Assembly (NCBI RefSeq): GCF_958295425.1
Contig: NC_081146.1
Location: 3,341,041 to 3,405,040, forward strand
DNA: 64,000 nucleotides
Origin: Solea solea
Taxonomy: Eukaryota > Chordata > Actinopteri > Pleuronectiformes > Soleidae
Direction of reading: 5' to 3'
Position numbers and translations under genes: made by a program. This document shows, one piece after another, positions 1-29,535 of the stretch. The notes under the pieces were generated by a model, which saw only the letters and a program-made list of their open reading frames with translations, did no database searches and was not told the origin of the DNA. How positions within the stretch are numbered: position 1 is the first letter of the stretch; the number at the start of each line of letters is the position of its first letter.

Positions 1-547
1 TCAATCCTTTGTTTTTCCTCTCATTTGGCACAGATGGGTCTGCCATTTTTAGACTTGTCTAGTTTAGTCAAGGATTTGGTTTGTATGTCATGATTACTCA
101 TTTAATTTTTTGTAGCAACCATAAATGAAATGGATTAATAAAAGTCGGCTGCAACTAACGATTGCAAAGATGAACTGATTACTAAAGCCTCTTTCCCACT
201 TATGGTCCCTGCTCGCCTCCACTCGCCTCGGCGCGGTGCGGCATGGTTCAGTTTGGTTTTCCACTACACAATAGTACCTACTCAACGTGGGCGGAGTCAT
301 CACTGCATGGGAAACATGACAAATGATTACATTAATGGTGGTGTCTGTTGTTAGGAGTTTGTTCCATTCCGTTATTGTTTTAAACTAGAACTCTGATTGT
401 CCTAGTGCTGTGTTTCTTTTGGGTATGGCCCACTAAGAGTGAACATGCATTTGCTTATTTAATTCATCTCCAGAGTTTAACATATTGTGTTTGAGTATTT
501 GAGTGATGATATTGTCATTATTTGTCATGTTCATTTTTTTCTTGCAG
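1..547. other. Intron (or 5' flank) of the CYP4 gene
   Basis: No exon could be recognised here. The first coding exon of the P450, about 60 residues with the membrane anchor, should lie left of the window. Bases about 190-300 (Ser/Pro-type GC-rich stretch followed by a TTTTCCACTAC block) resemble an interspersed teleost repeat, but I cannot assign a family. The acceptor of the first visible exon ends at 547. Confidence 0.5.
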
Positions 548-12627
<12,080 letters not shown>

Positions 12628-12634
12628 GTCGCTG

Positions 12635-12640
12635 AATAAA
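12635..12640 (+). terminator. CYP4 polyadenylation signal AATAAA
   Basis: AATAAA begins eight bases after the CYP4 stop codon, so the 3' UTR would be very short. A later signal cannot be excluded. Confidence 0.55.
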
Positions 12641-13560
12641 GAACATGTTTGTTTTTTAAATGTATAAACACATGAGAGGTAAAGCTGTAATCGAGAGGAA
12701 ATGTGTTGATCATTTTTATCAAGGTGCGAGGTGTCAACTACCGTAGGTGTATTGGAAGAACTGAACTTAAAGGGCTGTTTCACCCAACTAAGAGTGAACT
12801 TAAAACTATTACAATGCTGCTGTGTTTGTTTAATTCACATTCTGTTACAGAGTTGGGTTTTGGGTGTTTTTTTGGTGAATTTATGTTTTCAGATCTTTTA
12901 CTCATAATACTAGTTATGATTGACAGTGAAGAGCAGTGTAGGGCTTTTATTTTCTTTGATGGCAGTCACTTTGACATCCACTTTTTGTCAGTTTTTTGTT
13001 TATTTTCATTCCCAACTTCCTCTGTTGTTGTGGGAATGAGACGTGTATCTCAGATCCACTGTCTGATGATCAGATAACAAGTTTATTTATCTCTAAAAAT
13101 TAGTAAAAAAAATTAGTAAAAAAAAAACTGAGTGAAGTGTCAGTCAACATTTGTTGTCCTGTTAAATATGTTTTTGGGGCTTTTTTGATAATTACCACTG
13201 AAGCGGGATGTGCCATTGCCTAATGCTAGGATAAATAGTTGTCACTATAACTCAAGGGTCCTATTTAAAAGCTTGACCCTGAGTCTGATACTCGAGGAAT
13301 CCTCCCTAATATATCATGTATATCACATGTCATGTTGCCGTGGTGTCGGTCAAATATAAAGAAAAATAAACATAATTAGAAACGTTTTTTGATCTTTATT
13401 GTCTTTCTTGCAAAAACAGGTGAAAAATTATTTTTTAACAAAAATCAACAAATGAATAATAAAAAAAAAAGCAACAAGATCTCAAAGTTAGTTTTTTTTG
13501 TTCTTGTTTTTTAAGAAAATAAAGTACAAAAACTAAAGAATCTAGGAAAATATTCTAAGT
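12641..13560. other. Intergenic, nothing recognised
   Basis: AT-rich spacer downstream of CYP4 containing homopolymer A/T runs. An open frame at 12703-13077 has no recognisable protein features and is not supported. Confidence 0.4.
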
Positions 13561-13566
13561 CCCTCT

Positions 13567-13625
13567 GTCTAGGGGTGTCAAACGTATGGCCCGCGGGCCA
13601 CAATCCGGGCCCCTGGGATGAATTT
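13567..13625. repeat. hAT-like element terminal fragment
   Basis: AGGGGTGTCAAACGTATGGC followed by CCGCGGGCCACA matches the common GGGGTGTCAAAC...GGCCCGCGGGCC end of teleost hAT-type elements. No opposite end was located. Confidence 0.5.
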
Positions 13626-14047
13626 GTGGTCACACTATGATTAGAATCTAAATATAATGTGAAATAGTGTGTTTTTTCCACTTGCAGACACCTGTGACTG
13701 AATGTGTTTGTATCTCCACTGTGATCTGTAAGATGTAATGCACATGTGTGAATGGTAACTTATAAATTACCTTTATACCATAAAGGTAATTTAATACAAT
13801 GTGTGACTTCTTTAACCCTTGTGTGGTGTTCGAGTCTGTGGGACCCGTTTTTATTTTTTATTAAAAGAAAAATGATACAATTAATTAATTTTTCAAACTG
13901 AGACTCACTGACTTTGGCTCATTTTCTGTGAAGAACATATATCAGAATACATGTTTAATGACCACACACCATACACCCCCCCTACACATTTCTATTACAT
14001 ATAAGATGTCCGGGCTAATAGAAGTGTGGAAATTGATGTTCTGTGTA

Positions 14048-14048
<1 letters not shown>

Positions 14049-14098
<50 letters not shown>
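14049..14098. repeat. AC dinucleotide microsatellite
   Basis: About 24 uninterrupted AC units inside the piggyBac element, upstream of the transposase frame. Confidence 0.95.
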
Positions 14099-14099
<1 letters not shown>

Positions 14100-14192
14100 C
14101 AGGCCTAGACAGGAGGAGGACAGAGTGTAGGTACACAGAACATCAGAGGGTCAAATGTGCGAGAAAATGAGAGCAGACAGTGTTGACAAACA

Positions 14193-15047
14193 ATGTTGCA
14201 ACCTTGTGTGGGAACCGCAGGTGCAGAAACACAAAAGAAGCAGTTCCCACACAGTTCCTCTCAAGAGAGAGAAGTTTTTGATGATGATGTAGAGGGAGAG
14301 GATTCAGAAGAAGAGGTTTCAGAATTTGAGGATCACATTTCTGAAAATTCAGAGTCTGACAGTGACTCTGAAGAAGATGATGAGATTGAGCAGCAGCCAG
14401 TTCCAAAACAAAGACGAGCCACAGGACCAGGCCGTCAGCAGCCATCCCCAGGACCAAGCCATCAGCAGCCAGCCCCAGATCCAACCGTCAACAGCCAGCC
14501 CCAGGACCAAGCCGTCAACAGCCAGCCCCAGGACCAAGCAGTCAGCAGCCAGCCCCAGGACCAAGCCATCAGCAGCCAGCCCCAGGACCAACCGTCAACA
14601 GCCAGCCCCAGGACCAAGCAGTCAGCAGCCAGCCCCAGGACCAACCGTCAACAGCCAGCCCCAGGACCAAGCAGTCAGCAGCCAGCCCCAGGCCCAGAAC
14701 AAGCCAGTCAGCATGGAGCAAGTGAGGAAATATGGATGTCAAAAAATTCTGAAATTGAATGGTCTTCTCGCCCAAGAAAAGAGCCACCCCGCAAGGCTGC
14801 CAATGTGATAAGGATGCAACCAGGGCCAACACGGATAGCAGTTACTCACACACGGGACATCAAGTCTTCTTTTGAGCTTTTCATCCCAGATTCCATCCAG
14901 GAAATTATTCTTGACTGCACTAATTTAGAAGGAAGACGTGTTTTTGGAGAGAGGTGGAAGGAAATGGACCAAACCCAATTACATGCTTACTTCGGAGTTC
15001 TCATCCTTGCTGGAGTTAACCATATATATTGTTTATACTGCTTGTAA
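14193..15047 (+). pseudogene. Truncated piggyBac (PGBD-like) transposase, N-terminal part
   Basis: An open frame of 284 codons. Its acidic, Ser-rich N-terminus (EDSEEEVSEFEDHISE) is usual for PGBD-type transposases. A Pro/Gln/Ser-rich repeat region follows, encoded by a minisatellite (about 14410-14700). It ends with the start of the transposase domain (SSFELFIPDSIQEIILDCTN, then RWKEMDQTQLHAYFGVLILAG). The frame stops in this last block, so the catalytic aspartates are absent. I chose the first ATG of the frame; codon order before it was not checked further. Identity as piggyBac rests on this domain start together with the TTAA-bounded ends. Confidence 0.82.
14410..14700 (+). repeat. Minisatellite, about 27-30 bp unit, in transposase ORF
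   Basis: Roughly ten copies of a unit like CAGCCAGCCCCAGGACCAA with GCAGTCAG or CCGTCAA variants. Because units of different length mix, the repeat is open in more than one frame and gives Pro/Gln/Ser-rich products in each. Confidence 0.9.
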
Positions 15048-15486
15048 TTGGGATAAGGTAAACATCTGTTCAGTATTTTAACATAAAAGTGTTTGATTGT
15101 GAGGCATTAAAAGCCACAAAATGCAACGGGTCCATCAGACCCACAAACAATGGCTGAGTAACAACAATATGAACATTACACAAGGGTTAAATGGTTTATC
15201 TCAGATTCCTGGAAGGTTTCTCTGTTTAACAAGTGTTTTCTGTCCATAAAGACGTTTCAAAGCATATTTAGTCGGTAATTAGTCAATAAAACAGTGTCTC
15301 CACAACATTAAGTTTCAGTCAGATGTCTTTGAACCACCAATAATTGATGTTCACGGCTGTTAACCACGCTGAGCCAGAGGTGACCTTCTCAAACCATACA
15401 GGACCAGACGTTACATATCACATTTAAAAAGACTGGGCTTTTACAGGTGGCCTCTGTATGGGATTAAAAAAACATTGAAGTCCCAT

Positions 15487-15740
15487 CTGTCCGGATGGCA
15501 GCGTAGTGGTGAGCACAGCGTTGCCTCACTGCACAACGGTTGCCAGTTCAAGTCCCAGTTAAACTGTGTGTGGAGTCAGCATGTCCTTCCACAGTCCAAA
15601 GACACGCGGAGGTTAATTAGACATTCTGAAACGACCGCAGCTGTGACCGTAGCTGTTTGTCCTGTGACCTTTGACCCTGTGTCAGCTGGGATCGGCTGCA
15701 GCTCCCTTGATGATAAAGTGGTAGATAATGGATGAATGTC
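15487..15740 (+). mobile_element. tRNA-derived SINE copy
   Basis: The order is a tRNA-like head with an A-box-like GGCAGCGTAGTGGTGAGCAC, a B-box-like AGTTCAAGTCC, the middle block TGTGTGGAGTCAGCATGT, CACAGTCCAAAGACACGCGG, and a tail ending GTAGATAATGGATGAATG. This is the organisation of the abundant teleost SINE whose tail also appears at 2921-2998 and 41745-41842. It is diverged, and is not a functional tRNA gene. Confidence 0.75.
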
Positions 15741-15875
15741 TTCTTCCTTTTTGGAGGATGTGCTTACATCATTGTTCAAAAGTGACCCATATATGAAATC
15801 TGCAAAACTCACAGGGTGGACTTGGTGACTGACCTGAAAATGGTTGGTAGATGGAAATGGAAGTGAAAGTGGTAT

Positions 15876-16178
15876 TATTATTGTTATTATTATCATTATT
15901 ATTATTTTATTTTTTATTGTATTTAATTTTATTTATATTGTTGTTGTTATTATTATTATTATTATCAGCATTGTTATTATTATTATTGTTATTATTATTA
16001 TTATCAGCATTGTTATTATTATTATTACTGTTATTATTATCATTAGTATTTTATTTTATTATTATTGTTGTTATTATTATTATTATTATTATTATCAGCA
16101 TTGTTATTATTATTATTGTTATCAACATTGTTATTATTATTATTACTGTTATTATTGTCATTATTATTAATATTAATT
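15876..16178. repeat. ATT/GTT trinucleotide microsatellite
   Basis: About 300 bp of TTA/TTG triplets with repeated ATCAGCATTGTTATTATTA blocks, suggesting a higher-order unit of about 50 bp. The Ile/Val/Leu-only ORFs across it are artefacts. Confidence 0.95.
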
Positions 16179-16767
16179 AGCAATCAGAGGATTTGTAGAT
16201 TTCAAAGTGGGCCCTAGCAGTCTTCGGTTTGAGAAAGCCTGCATCCATTCATGAATCAACCTCTTTTTGTGCGTTCATTTTTTGCTTATTTTCTAGTTAG
16301 TTTAGTTATAAAAACTGCTTTACCTTAGTAATTTTGAATTATTTGAAAGAAATAAAATAATAATAATTGTACACCTTTTTTTAGGTGCCACTCAACATTC
16401 ATCACACACACACACAATCACATTGCATGTTGTTGATTAATTGTGATTAACACGTGAAACACTTGCTCTTTAATCAGCACCTTTACATCTGTAGTAAAGG
16501 TGTAGTGCTCACTAATACTGACTTTAACACTTTTATGGACCAAATTGGACAGAAAAATATCACATAGTTTATTTAATTTCCTGGAAAATAATAGGAGCAG
16601 AAAGAAAAAAATGTCGCTTTTCTCTTTGTTGAGTGGACCTGCACCATACACCTTGTACAGTAAGCAGGGGCTTGACTGTAAGCTCTGCAAGTGCCTGTTG
16701 TGAAAGCAGAACAATGCAACAGCCAAACACTGAACAGATAAGAGTCCAAATAAAAGTAATTCATTTC
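16179..16767. other. Intergenic, nothing firm
   Basis: AT-rich spacer with no supported gene. A short ACACACAC tract is at about 16403-16415. Confidence 0.4.
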
Positions 16768-16773
16768 TTTATT
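16768..16773 (-). terminator. Candidate PPP1R8 polyadenylation signal
   Basis: Minus-strand AATAAA in a T-rich setting, about 2.5 kb below the PPP1R8 stop. Using it would place an interspersed element and a microsatellite in the 3' UTR. Closer non-canonical signals may be used instead. Confidence 0.25.
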
Positions 16774-16975
16774 TACAGTTTTATGATTACAAAATCCATA
16801 GCCTACAAAAACAAGGTCACCAGCACAGCCTGGAAAAATGAAACATCATTTTCTATTCATTTATTTCTCCATTTGAAGGTCCAGTGAACTGGTCCCTATA
16901 ACATCATGGATCATGGGAAGCCACTCTTGATGCAAACCTGTGTGTGTGTTTATGGGCAACAGTACACATGCTTTT

Positions 16976-18018
16976 TAAAGTGATAGTTCAGGCTTTGTTT
17001 TTGTTTTGGAAGTGTGGTTGTAAAAGTACAGACACATTTAGTCAGCAATGATTTCACTGAAGATGCTACATATCCCACACACACACACAAATATAGATAC
17101 ATAGGCACTTAACAAAAGGCCCACCTAATAAAACCCACTCCAGCATAAGTCTATGATATCTCAAAACTATTTTTTGCTGCTTTATCCAGATAAAAGTTTG
17201 TGTTTGTTTATAAATCGCTCACTCTTCCACACCAGTAGTTGTTGGTCCACTGCTGCCAGGGCATCAGTGTCCCTGCAAGCTTGAAATGCTGCATTGCTCC
17301 ATTAAAATAATTTGTTGCAAAGTGTCGTTAAAATCAAAGCTTTGATTTAAAATATTTGAAACATTATTTTTGCTTTCTGTTCCTTTATTGGCGGCTGATT
17401 GACGGGCAACTTCACGTGCAACAGAGAATCGTGACCTGTTGAGTTCAGAGAGAACTTCTTTTTTAGTAACTGACACTTGTTACTGCGCACGTGAACAGTA
17501 ACAAGTGTAAGCGATCATTAATACAGGAGGTACAAAAAGTCCAGAAACGTGACAGACCAAAAACCAACACTGACCCTCGTCTCATACAAAAAAAGTTTTT
17601 CTACATCCTTTCACTGGCTTTGATGGCTCTTTAGTTTGGCTCTAGTTTTGAGCTTCAGTTCATTTGTGTTTAAACGTATAGATGCTATTTAACAACAGCA
17701 TCTCCATTTAAATAGGCTTCCTTTATGTTAATTATACATCACGCAAGTGATTTTTCCACATATACACCAGCAACAAGCAGGCTCCAGAATTGTGTTAGTT
17801 GCAGTTTCAAGTCAGTAAAGGTTGTCAAAGTGAAAATAAAGCAGCAAACACACTGAAGTAGTAGTTAACTAAAGCAGGGGTAGATCATATTGGATGAGCC
17901 TTGAGTGGTCAAACTCAGTTTTTCCTTGTTTTGTGTCTCATTTTGCTTCCTGGCACAGGAAGAATATGTTTTAGTATATCATCTAACCACACTAAAAAAA
18001 CCCTGAACTGTCACTTTA
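16976..18018. mobile_element. 1-kb element with inverted ends, fold-back family A
   Basis: The left end TAAAGTGATAGTTCAGG (from 16976) is mirrored at the right end by CCTGAACTGTCACTTTA (to 18018), with one mismatch. The interior carries the shared family block ACTTAACAAAAGGCCCACCT (about 17107). There is no coding capacity. It is probably a non-autonomous DNA element. It lies below the PPP1R8 stop codon. Confidence 0.75.
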
Positions 18019-18180
18019 CAATGTTACAGACTATTGAAACTGCCTCATTCCAAACCTTTTCCATTAACCTGTAATGTTGAAGCAAAATGGGGATTAGCTA
18101 CTGTGCTGGAATCCATTCTAATCAGTTTCTTCTTAGGGCTGGGTCAAACTTTCCCTGTTTCTACACATCGATCACCCCCC

Positions 18181-18188
18181 TTTATTTA

Positions 18189-18221
<33 letters not shown>

Positions 18222-18275
18222 TTATTTATATATATGTATATGTGTGTGTGTGTATATATATATTTTTTTTTTTTG
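18181..18275. repeat. TTTA/TA/TG compound microsatellite
   Basis: TTTATTTATT units run into TATATA, a short GTGTGTGTG and a T run. Confidence 0.9.
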
Positions 18276-19290
18276 AGTTTGGTGGACATTCTCCCTTAAA
18301 GTCAATTAAGCCTCCATGCTTATTGACTTTTGACCAAAACAATGCCCATCAACTGAAGTGGGAAACATTCTGCACGTGTGTGAAGGTCCTATGCAGACCA
18401 CCATGGATATGTACGTCACGAGGATCCTGACAGACCTCTGCTGACACTCATGGCATGGAAAGTATGACCCAGGCCTTAGTAACAATCCAATTAACCCTCA
18501 ACCTGTTTAAAAAAAAGTGAAATCCTCATATTTACAGTACACTGGCGCTGGAAAAACACACAACAAGCCATTTCAAACTCAACATACTAAAAAAGGTGTA
18601 AAGATAATATGATGCACACACCGTTCAATAATGATGTAAGGCTTTTATCTGCGTAGGAAACCACTATTATGGGATGCCACATACCGCTGAACAGCCTGAA
18701 AACAACTGTGCTTTTTTTTCAGTCAGACACCGCGTAGTGGCCTGGAGGACAAATGCCATCATACATGTTATCGCTAAAATGTTTGGGTTTGAGCAATAAA
18801 ATTATATTTAAAAAAAAAAAAAAACACTGAACAACACAATGTCAACAAGTTCTTAAAATAGAAAGCAGCCCTGTGTTTTGTTAGAGTGTGATTCTCTGAC
18901 TTCCTCGTCTTCTCACAGTAAAATATTTCGTACAAAATACTTCCTCAGCCGCGTGTTTGATGCCATTATCAAAAAGTTGAAGGAGTGAGATAACTGCGCC
19001 GTGATGTGTTGAGTAGACGTTAAGAAAAATAACTCTGTGACCCACGACTTCCTTGAAGCCTCGTCTCTCAGACAAGTAGGTTTAACTGCCGAGTCTGTTC
19101 GCTTTGTTCATTCTGCCAAAACATTGACTGCTGACTTCGTAGATGATTCCTTGCAACACACCGCGGTTTAATTAGCCTAACACAAGTGTTTCTTTTTTTA
19201 AAAAAGGAAAAAGAAAGACGCCACCTCTGCCAGGTCACAGTCCCTGATGTTCTCCTGGTAACCTGAGAGCCAGCAGCTTTAACAAACTGG
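18276..19290. other. PPP1R8 3' flank / probable 3' UTR
   Basis: No coding sequence was recognised. The stretch lies directly 3' of the PPP1R8 stop on the minus strand and is free of clear mobile elements, so it is likely 3' UTR, at least near 19290. Confidence 0.45.
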
Positions 19291-26009
<6,719 letters not shown>

Positions 26010-26013
26010 CTTG

Positions 26014-26799
26014 CCTCAGCTTCTAGAAGCCGAACAGCATGATGGGTAAACGTCACTGTGGGATGAAGGGAGTTGGAGTTATGACACCCCCGAAACACTT
26101 TACATCCAAGTTTCACTAAATGACTCCCAACTCAACAAATGATATTGTGATTTTAGCTTGAAAGCAGCCTGAACCCTAGTTTAAAAGCATGTCTTGTGCT
26201 TTGTTTAGTATGGGGGATATAAAGCGAACAAGAACAAGCCTAAGTTCCCTGGAGAGCCACTAGAGGTCCTCAGCCTCAAGAGTTTGGACTTGTACGTGCT
26301 GAATAAACGTCGTCATGAAAAGCATCTGCTTCAAACCTGGCACATGGATGAAATGGTTGTGAGCTTTAATTTAAAAAAACAACAACAATTAATGTATGTA
26401 AAACGTTAGAATGTAACTAACCCAAAGGCACTACAGCTCTCTATTAATTCAAGGAACGTGTGTCAGTCCGCCTTCTTCTAATAATAATACTTTCTGGTAG
26501 GCTAAGAGGTGTAATTTTGCCCCCCACAGTTATCATCCTCTCATCTCCTCAGTCTCATCCTCTTCTCATTCTTCCTCATCACATCATGTCAGCCATTTTT
26601 TGCAAACTTCTTCTTCAGTCCAGTTTAATAATATATTATTCTGTGGTGGCCATTTTTAAAAATTCATCTTTTTATCATCCTGCCATTTTTTGACTGTTAA
26701 CCAGTAGAAACTCAAACATGTGGCTTCTGCTAAGAGTTTGTGGGTGCTGTATATGAAATGCAGAGACGATGCCATCACTACTGTTCTCCAGCAGTACAG
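26014..26799. other. Intergenic upstream of PPP1R8
   Basis: Promoter-proximal sequence of the minus-strand PPP1R8 is at its left edge. No further gene or repeat was recognised; short ORFs here have no protein features. Confidence 0.35.
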
Positions 26800-27060
26800 T
26801 GTCGAGCCATCTGAGCCCTATTAGCTATTTGTTGACCACAACTCAGCCTTGAAATTCATCCCTGACACAAAATTTGGACGATCCCCCTCCAACTGTGCTG
26901 GGATACAAAACATCCACAAACTGTCAAGATCAGGCCCCATGGCTCCTCCAGCATCACACACAGGGCTGTGTGGTGAGCTCACTCCACTATGCCCTGTCCA
27001 CGTATGACTGTACTTGTATCCAGACATCAAGTTGTGTACACTGCCACAATGATCAGGGGC
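26800..27060 (+). pseudogene. Decayed jockey-type LINE reverse transcriptase fragment
   Basis: Translation of about 26835-27030 gives a DHNSAL...FIPD piece and, further on, TQGCVVSSLHYALSTYDCTC. The second corresponds to the PQGCVLSPLLYSLYTHDC block of jockey/CR1-group reverse transcriptases. Frames shift and stops interrupt it, and only the palm-domain portion survives. It is intergenic between PPP1R8 and THEMIS2. Confidence 0.6.
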
Positions 27061-27477
27061 GTAGCAAACGTTTTAAAAGTGCCACATTTTATGACCAAAC
27101 AATAAAAACAATAAACACAATGACTGAAGGGTACAAAAGGTATAAAATACAAACTATAAAAGAAATTGTTCCATTTAAATGAGTGATAGTAGAAAGGTAT
27201 AAAACACACTCAGTATAAAATAATAAACACATCTTCAAACTAACTAGGAAATAATATGGACTTAAAAAAAATTGGAACAAACATGACTAATAAAATAAAA
27301 ATTGTATTTGCGAAAATAAATGCCTATTGGGTTTGAACAATTTTCTCAATTATTTCACATAGATATTTGACAGCTTGTTGATATAATGTCTGATATTTTA
27401 TTATCAATATTGACAACTTTGGGCTTCCATATGTGCAAATATGTGCATATGTGCTAACCCCAAAAAAAACTGATTGC

Positions 27478-27640
27478 ACTTATTGTAAGTCGCTTTGGAT
27501 AAAAGCGTCTGCTAAATGACGTAATGTAATGTAATCAGAATCAGAATCAGAATCAGAATCAGAAGAGCTTTATTGCCAAGTATGATTTGCACATACAAGG
27601 AATTTGTTCTGGTGTCGGAATGTGTGAACTATGAACCTAG
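27478..27640. repeat. L2 3' tail plus AATCAG hexamer and LINE end
   Basis: TTGTAAGTCGCTTTGGATAA AAGCGTCTGCTAAATGAC with GTAATGTAATGTAA (about 27484-27533) is the same L2-like 3' tail as at 8024-8090, here in + orientation. It is followed by five TCAGAA-type units. A GAGCTTTATTGCCAAGTATG block then resembles the antisense end of another teleost LINE. Confidence 0.65.
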
Positions 27641-28900
27641 CTAGTTCCCGCCTCCTCAGCACCAAGAGAGGCGGGACTTAAAGCAGAACAGCCAATCATC
27701 AGCCAGTCACACTCTTGTTTGAGGCAACAACAGGAGTGGGAGGGGGAGAGGAGGCAAACACAGACCGGCTGTTGTAACGCGTTTATGCAAAACTGCGGGA
27801 AAACTGCAGAAAAAGTGTGGTTGTTTAAGCACCCACATCCCCCACGGCTGAGACTTCTGTCTCATTGCTACCAGTAATGAGACAGCAGTCTTGTATAAAG
27901 TACCTTAAAGGGATACTTGAGTAAAAGTACAAGTATCTTACCAGAAAATGACTTTGGTAGAAGAAAAGGCGCGGCGGCACATCCACCTCCTCAGACCGCT
28001 CAGGAAAACACATCTGAAGCTGTTGTTGTTCTGCTGCTCCACAATGAACAGTAACACAGTTTGGCAAACCAGGTTGAAAAATGTCATCACAACTTCAGTA
28101 GAGCAGGGGGAAGAAAAAGAGTTCCCATCCTATAACACTTACTTTTACACAATGGACTCATCATTATCTTCTTCCTCAGGGCCACCAGAACCCAACACTC
28201 ACACACAAATTCACAAATATAACCACTCATTCTAATTAGTTAAGTGCAGTTAGCAGTTCTGTACAACAACCAGTGTCTTCCTGCCCCCAAACTTTCTTTT
28301 TATGGTATTTTAATATTATGGGTATGTCTTGAGTTTCTTTTTTATGTTTCATATATTGGATTCTTTTTTTATTCCAATAGATATCAGAGGATCCACAGAT
28401 AATAGTGTTGTCTATTCTATTATATTCGGTTCTATTTCTGTGCTGCATACAGGAAAAGGATTTATTTTATGTCGACGGCCACAAACAGGTTGACGCATGA
28501 CTGAAAATACAAAGAAGTCTTCTCAGAAAACCTGGTTGTTGAGCAGTTTGATGGGATTAACGCCTCTTGTCTCCATCTGTCCCTGCACTACCGCTGCATA
28601 CACATGAATGCTCCCTCAGGTCTGATTGCATTGCATGACATGTTCAGATGCAGGACGCAGCATAAAAATAATATGTTACATCATTTCTGTCACCAAATCA
28701 CCAAAAGTTACACACTGCAGCTTTAACTTTGCAACAGCAAAGCATTAAGCAGAGTACGTTTGACAGCATGAAGAGTCACTAAAGTCACTAGTAACCACTA
28801 AATATTGTTAAATGGAGACCGCAGATTGTAGCAGAGGGCTCGTTCTCTCACTTTTTCCTAATCTCTGCTGATAAATCTCCCTAAATGCTACTCACTTTAA
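27641..28900. other. Intergenic, mostly unassigned
   Basis: No gene was recognised. AAAAGTTACACACTGCAGCTTTAA near 28705 resembles an end of a teleost MITE. The open frame at 27948-28235 has no recognisable domain. Confidence 0.35.
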
Positions 28901-28909
28901 ATTGTTAAA

Positions 28910-29535
28910 TTCTTTTCTGACAAAATCAGAAAGGGTTTATTTATTTCTGGAGCACATTTAAGAAACAACAGAGTGGTGCACGTCACATAAAAACACAAAA
29001 TAGACATGATATGAAACAATGTAAACTTAAAAGCAATATAAAAACAATAAAAACAGAATATAAAACACACAATACGAGAAAACTCTTAAACATGGCCAGG
29101 CAATGCCAAGGAGAAGAAGAAGTGGGTTTTTAGTGGAGAATTCAAAACTGGACGCGTGGGAGCAAGTTTCATGTTGTTGGAGGTTTGTTCCACAGTTCTG
29201 TGTCCCCAGTGTTTTAACCTCGACCTATAGGGAACACAAGAGGGGATTTTTCTCCAGACTATTTAACGCTTTCTAAGTACAAAGCATCATTTTAAAATAC
29301 ATTTTAAAATAGATTGGCAGAGATGCCAACACAGGAATGATATGTTCTCGCTTGTGTGTTCCACTCAGCAGACGTGCAGCTGCGTTCTGGACTAACTGCA
29401 AGTGTGAGAGGACAGTCGGGTTAACACCAACATAGAGGGTGGATTACAATAATCCAGTCTGATGAAGATGAGAGCATGTATGACCCTCTCAGAATCATTA
29501 ACAGAAAGGAAAGTGCAATTGAAACAAGCTGGATT
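28910..29535 (-). pseudogene. L2-type LINE, 3' part of ORF2 (antisense copy)
   Basis: On the minus strand from about 29520, the frame reads NDSERVIHALIFIRLDYCN, then LVQNAAARLLSGTHKREHII, then PVLASL. These are the C-terminal blocks of L2 ORF2 after the reverse transcriptase. The copy then decays with frame breaks towards 28910. It is intergenic, upstream of THEMIS2. Confidence 0.7.

Larger units (their letters stand above)
13816..15186 (+). mobile_element. piggyBac-type transposon, internally deleted
   Basis: Bounded by TTAA on both sides (13812-13815 and 15187-15190), the piggyBac target duplication. The inverted ends begin CCCTTGTGT on the left and finish ACACAAGGG on the right. Subterminal GGGACCCG and CGGGTCC blocks also mirror each other. 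It carries an AC microsatellite (about 14049-14098) and the N-terminal part of a transposase gene. The catalytic DDE region is missing, so the copy is non-autonomous. It lies between CYP4 and PPP1R8. Confidence 0.9.

Noticed and set aside
14326..14808. Second open frame of 160 codons in the piggyBac element
   Set aside because: It is open only because the minisatellite lacks stops in this frame. The other frame continues into recognisable transposase sequence.
15487..15560. tRNA-like sequence with A- and B-box resemblance
   Set aside because: It continues into a SINE body and tail and lacks a cloverleaf I could close, so it is not a tRNA gene.
15844..16180. Two 108-109-codon frames of Ile/Val/Leu/Tyr
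   Set aside because: They are translations of the ATT/GTT microsatellite, not proteins.
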